The notes beneath the pieces were generated by a model. That model was given only the letters and a program-made list of their open reading frames with translations, made no database searches and was not told the DNA's origin. A program made the translations under genes and the position numbers. A stretch of 64,000 nt of DNA from Mycolicibacterium hodleri (GTDB taxonomy: Bacteria; Actinomycetota; Actinomycetes; Mycobacteriales; Mycobacteriaceae): assembly GCF_006439015.1 (NCBI RefSeq), contig NZ_RCZG01000005.1:248001-312000 (forward strand), written 5' to 3'. Shown here piece by piece: positions 63,304 through 64,000 of this stretch (position 1 is its first letter; every line of letters begins with the position of its first letter).

Positions 63304-63316
63304 GGAGGGACGGGGG

Positions 63317-64000
63317 TTAGGCGGGGCCGACCCGGTAGATCGACTTCAGCGTCTGGTAGGCGGCGAGGCCCTCGGGGCCCAATTCGCGGCCCATGCCGCT
63401 GGCCTTGACACCGCCGAAGGGCGCCTGCATGTCCAGCTGGTAGTCGTTGACGCCGATCGTGCCGGTGCGGACGGCCCTGGCGATGTCGGTGGCGCGGTCG
63501 GCGTCGCTCGACCACACGGTGCCGCCCAGTCCGAACTCGCTGTCGTTGGCGATGTCGATCGCCTCACGGTCGGTGTCGTAGGGGATCACCGCAACCACCG
63601 GGCCGAAGATCTCCTCTTGCGCAATTCGCGCCGAGTTGTCGACGTCGGCGAACACCGTGGGCGAGACGAACCAACCCCGCGGCTGATCGGTGGGAACCGA
63701 GCCTCCCGCAACGACTTTCCCACCTTCGGACTTACCGATGTCGATGTAGTTCAGCACGCGTTCGCGCTGTCGGGCGCTGACCAGCGGGCCGACCATGGTG
63801 GTCTTCTCCAGCGGGTCGCCGACGGTGAGGCCGTCCGCCAGCGCCGCGACCGCGTCGACCACCTCGGCGTAGCGCGACCGCGGCGCCAGGATTCGCGAAC
63901 TCAGGTGGCACGTCTGACCATTGTTGACGAACGATGCCGAACGCAGACCCTTGATGGTCGCGTCGAGGTCGGCGTCGTCGAGAATGATGGCCGCCGACTT
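63317..64000 (-). CDS. Aldehyde dehydrogenase (N-terminal part beyond window)
   Basis: The frame is open to the right edge; 227 C-terminal residues are visible. KSAAIILDDADLDATIKGL and FVNNGQTCHLSSRILAP contain the catalytic Cys of the ALDH family (GQTCH). QEEIFGPVVAVIPYDTDREA is the nucleotide-side Glu region, and the C-terminal TGTIGVNDYQLDMQAPFGGV followed by KASGMGRELGPEGLAAY is typical. It oxidises an aldehyde to the acid with NAD(P). The residue after the active-site Cys is His, an uncommon but known variant. It is followed by the thiolase-like gene on the same strand; an inverted repeat lies between. Confidence 0.9.
   Translation of the reverse strand, partial: KSAAIILDDADLDATIKGLRSASFVNNGQTCHLSSRILAPRSRYAEVVDAVAALADGLTVGDPLEKTTMVGPLVSARQRERVLNYIDIGKSEGGKVVAGGSVPTDQPRGWFVSPTVFADVDNSARIAQEEIFGPVVAVIPYDTDREAIDIANDSEFGLGGTVWSSDADRATDIARAVRTGTIGVNDYQLDMQAPFGGVKASGMGRELGPEGLAAYQTLKSIYRVGPA

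Overview
The window looks like chromosomal DNA of a rapidly growing mycobacterium (Mycolicibacterium-like). Evidence is the high G+C content, GTG starts, dense four-base gene overlaps, a secreted antigen 85 mycolyltransferase, an LpqN/LpqT lipoprotein, BfrA bacterioferritin, KstR-type operators, and many redox and CoA enzymes. From memory and unchecked, genes along the window match the M. tuberculosis segment around Rv1867 (thiolase), Rv1872c (lldD2), Rv1873 (DUF1810), Rv1875 (PPOX), Rv1876 (bfrA), Rv1877 (MFS) and Rv1878 (glnA3), in inverted order, with large catabolic blocks inserted between them.

Layout. 0-4.4 kb: an SDR (cut by the left edge), an amidohydrolase, a SnoaL-like protein and a CYP135B1-like P450, all on the plus strand. 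4.3-15.4 kb: a conserved block on mostly the minus strand with glnA3, a CMD-family protein, an MFS exporter, bfrA, divergent bfd, an enoyl-CoA hydratase, a PPOX protein, an EthD protein, a FUSC membrane protein, a thioesterase, a hypothetical protein and a lipoprotein. Two exact KstR-type boxes precede the CMD and thioesterase genes. 16-20.5 kb: a GntR regulator, an allophanate hydrolase, a biuret-hydrolase-like protein and an NCS2-type permease, bracketed by two related palindromic operators; this is a probable biuret utilisation unit. 20.6-26.9 kb: a TetR regulator with a YhgE/DUF3533-like membrane protein, a frameshifted TPR gene, a rhomboid-like/deaminase fusion, a GH13 alpha-amylase and DUF1810. 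27.4-34.4 kb: fbpC, a GNAT-AAA+ fusion, a gene-poor AT-rich stretch, an SDR, a membrane protein and lon with a HAIR-like element.

34.4-36.1 kb is a graveyard of frameshifted or internally deleted genes (an HTH protein, an LLM oxidoreductase, an FAD reductase and the first gene of the following module) around one intact TfoX-like gene. 36.1-39.9 kb holds a tightly coupled pair: a winged-helix protein and a 1057-residue protein with two P-loop ATPase modules, the second HerA/DUF87-like. The eroded gene in front ends in a DUF559-like nuclease tail. This is the best candidate for an undescribed (possibly defence) system.

40.5-52.9 kb is a polyol regulon: a divergent SorC regulator and an operon with a SIS isomerase, FGGY kinase, RPE-like epimerase, two zinc dehydrogenases, an SDR, and a ribose-type ABC transporter with two tandem substrate-binding lipoproteins, plus a GolD/threitol-dehydrogenase-like SDR beyond the regulator. 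52.9-61.6 kb is a complete L-rhamnose operon (mutarotase, MFS, isomerase, aldolase/dehydrogenase fusion, kinase, L-lactate dehydrogenase, LacI regulator) behind a perfect LacI operator. Between the aldolase and kinase, three perfect 32-bp repeats form a chain of three 11-codon mini-ORFs joined by ATGA stop/start overlaps. The window ends with a thiolase-like gene and an aldehyde dehydrogenase cut by the right edge.

No rRNA, tRNA, CRISPR array, insertion sequence or prophage was recognised.
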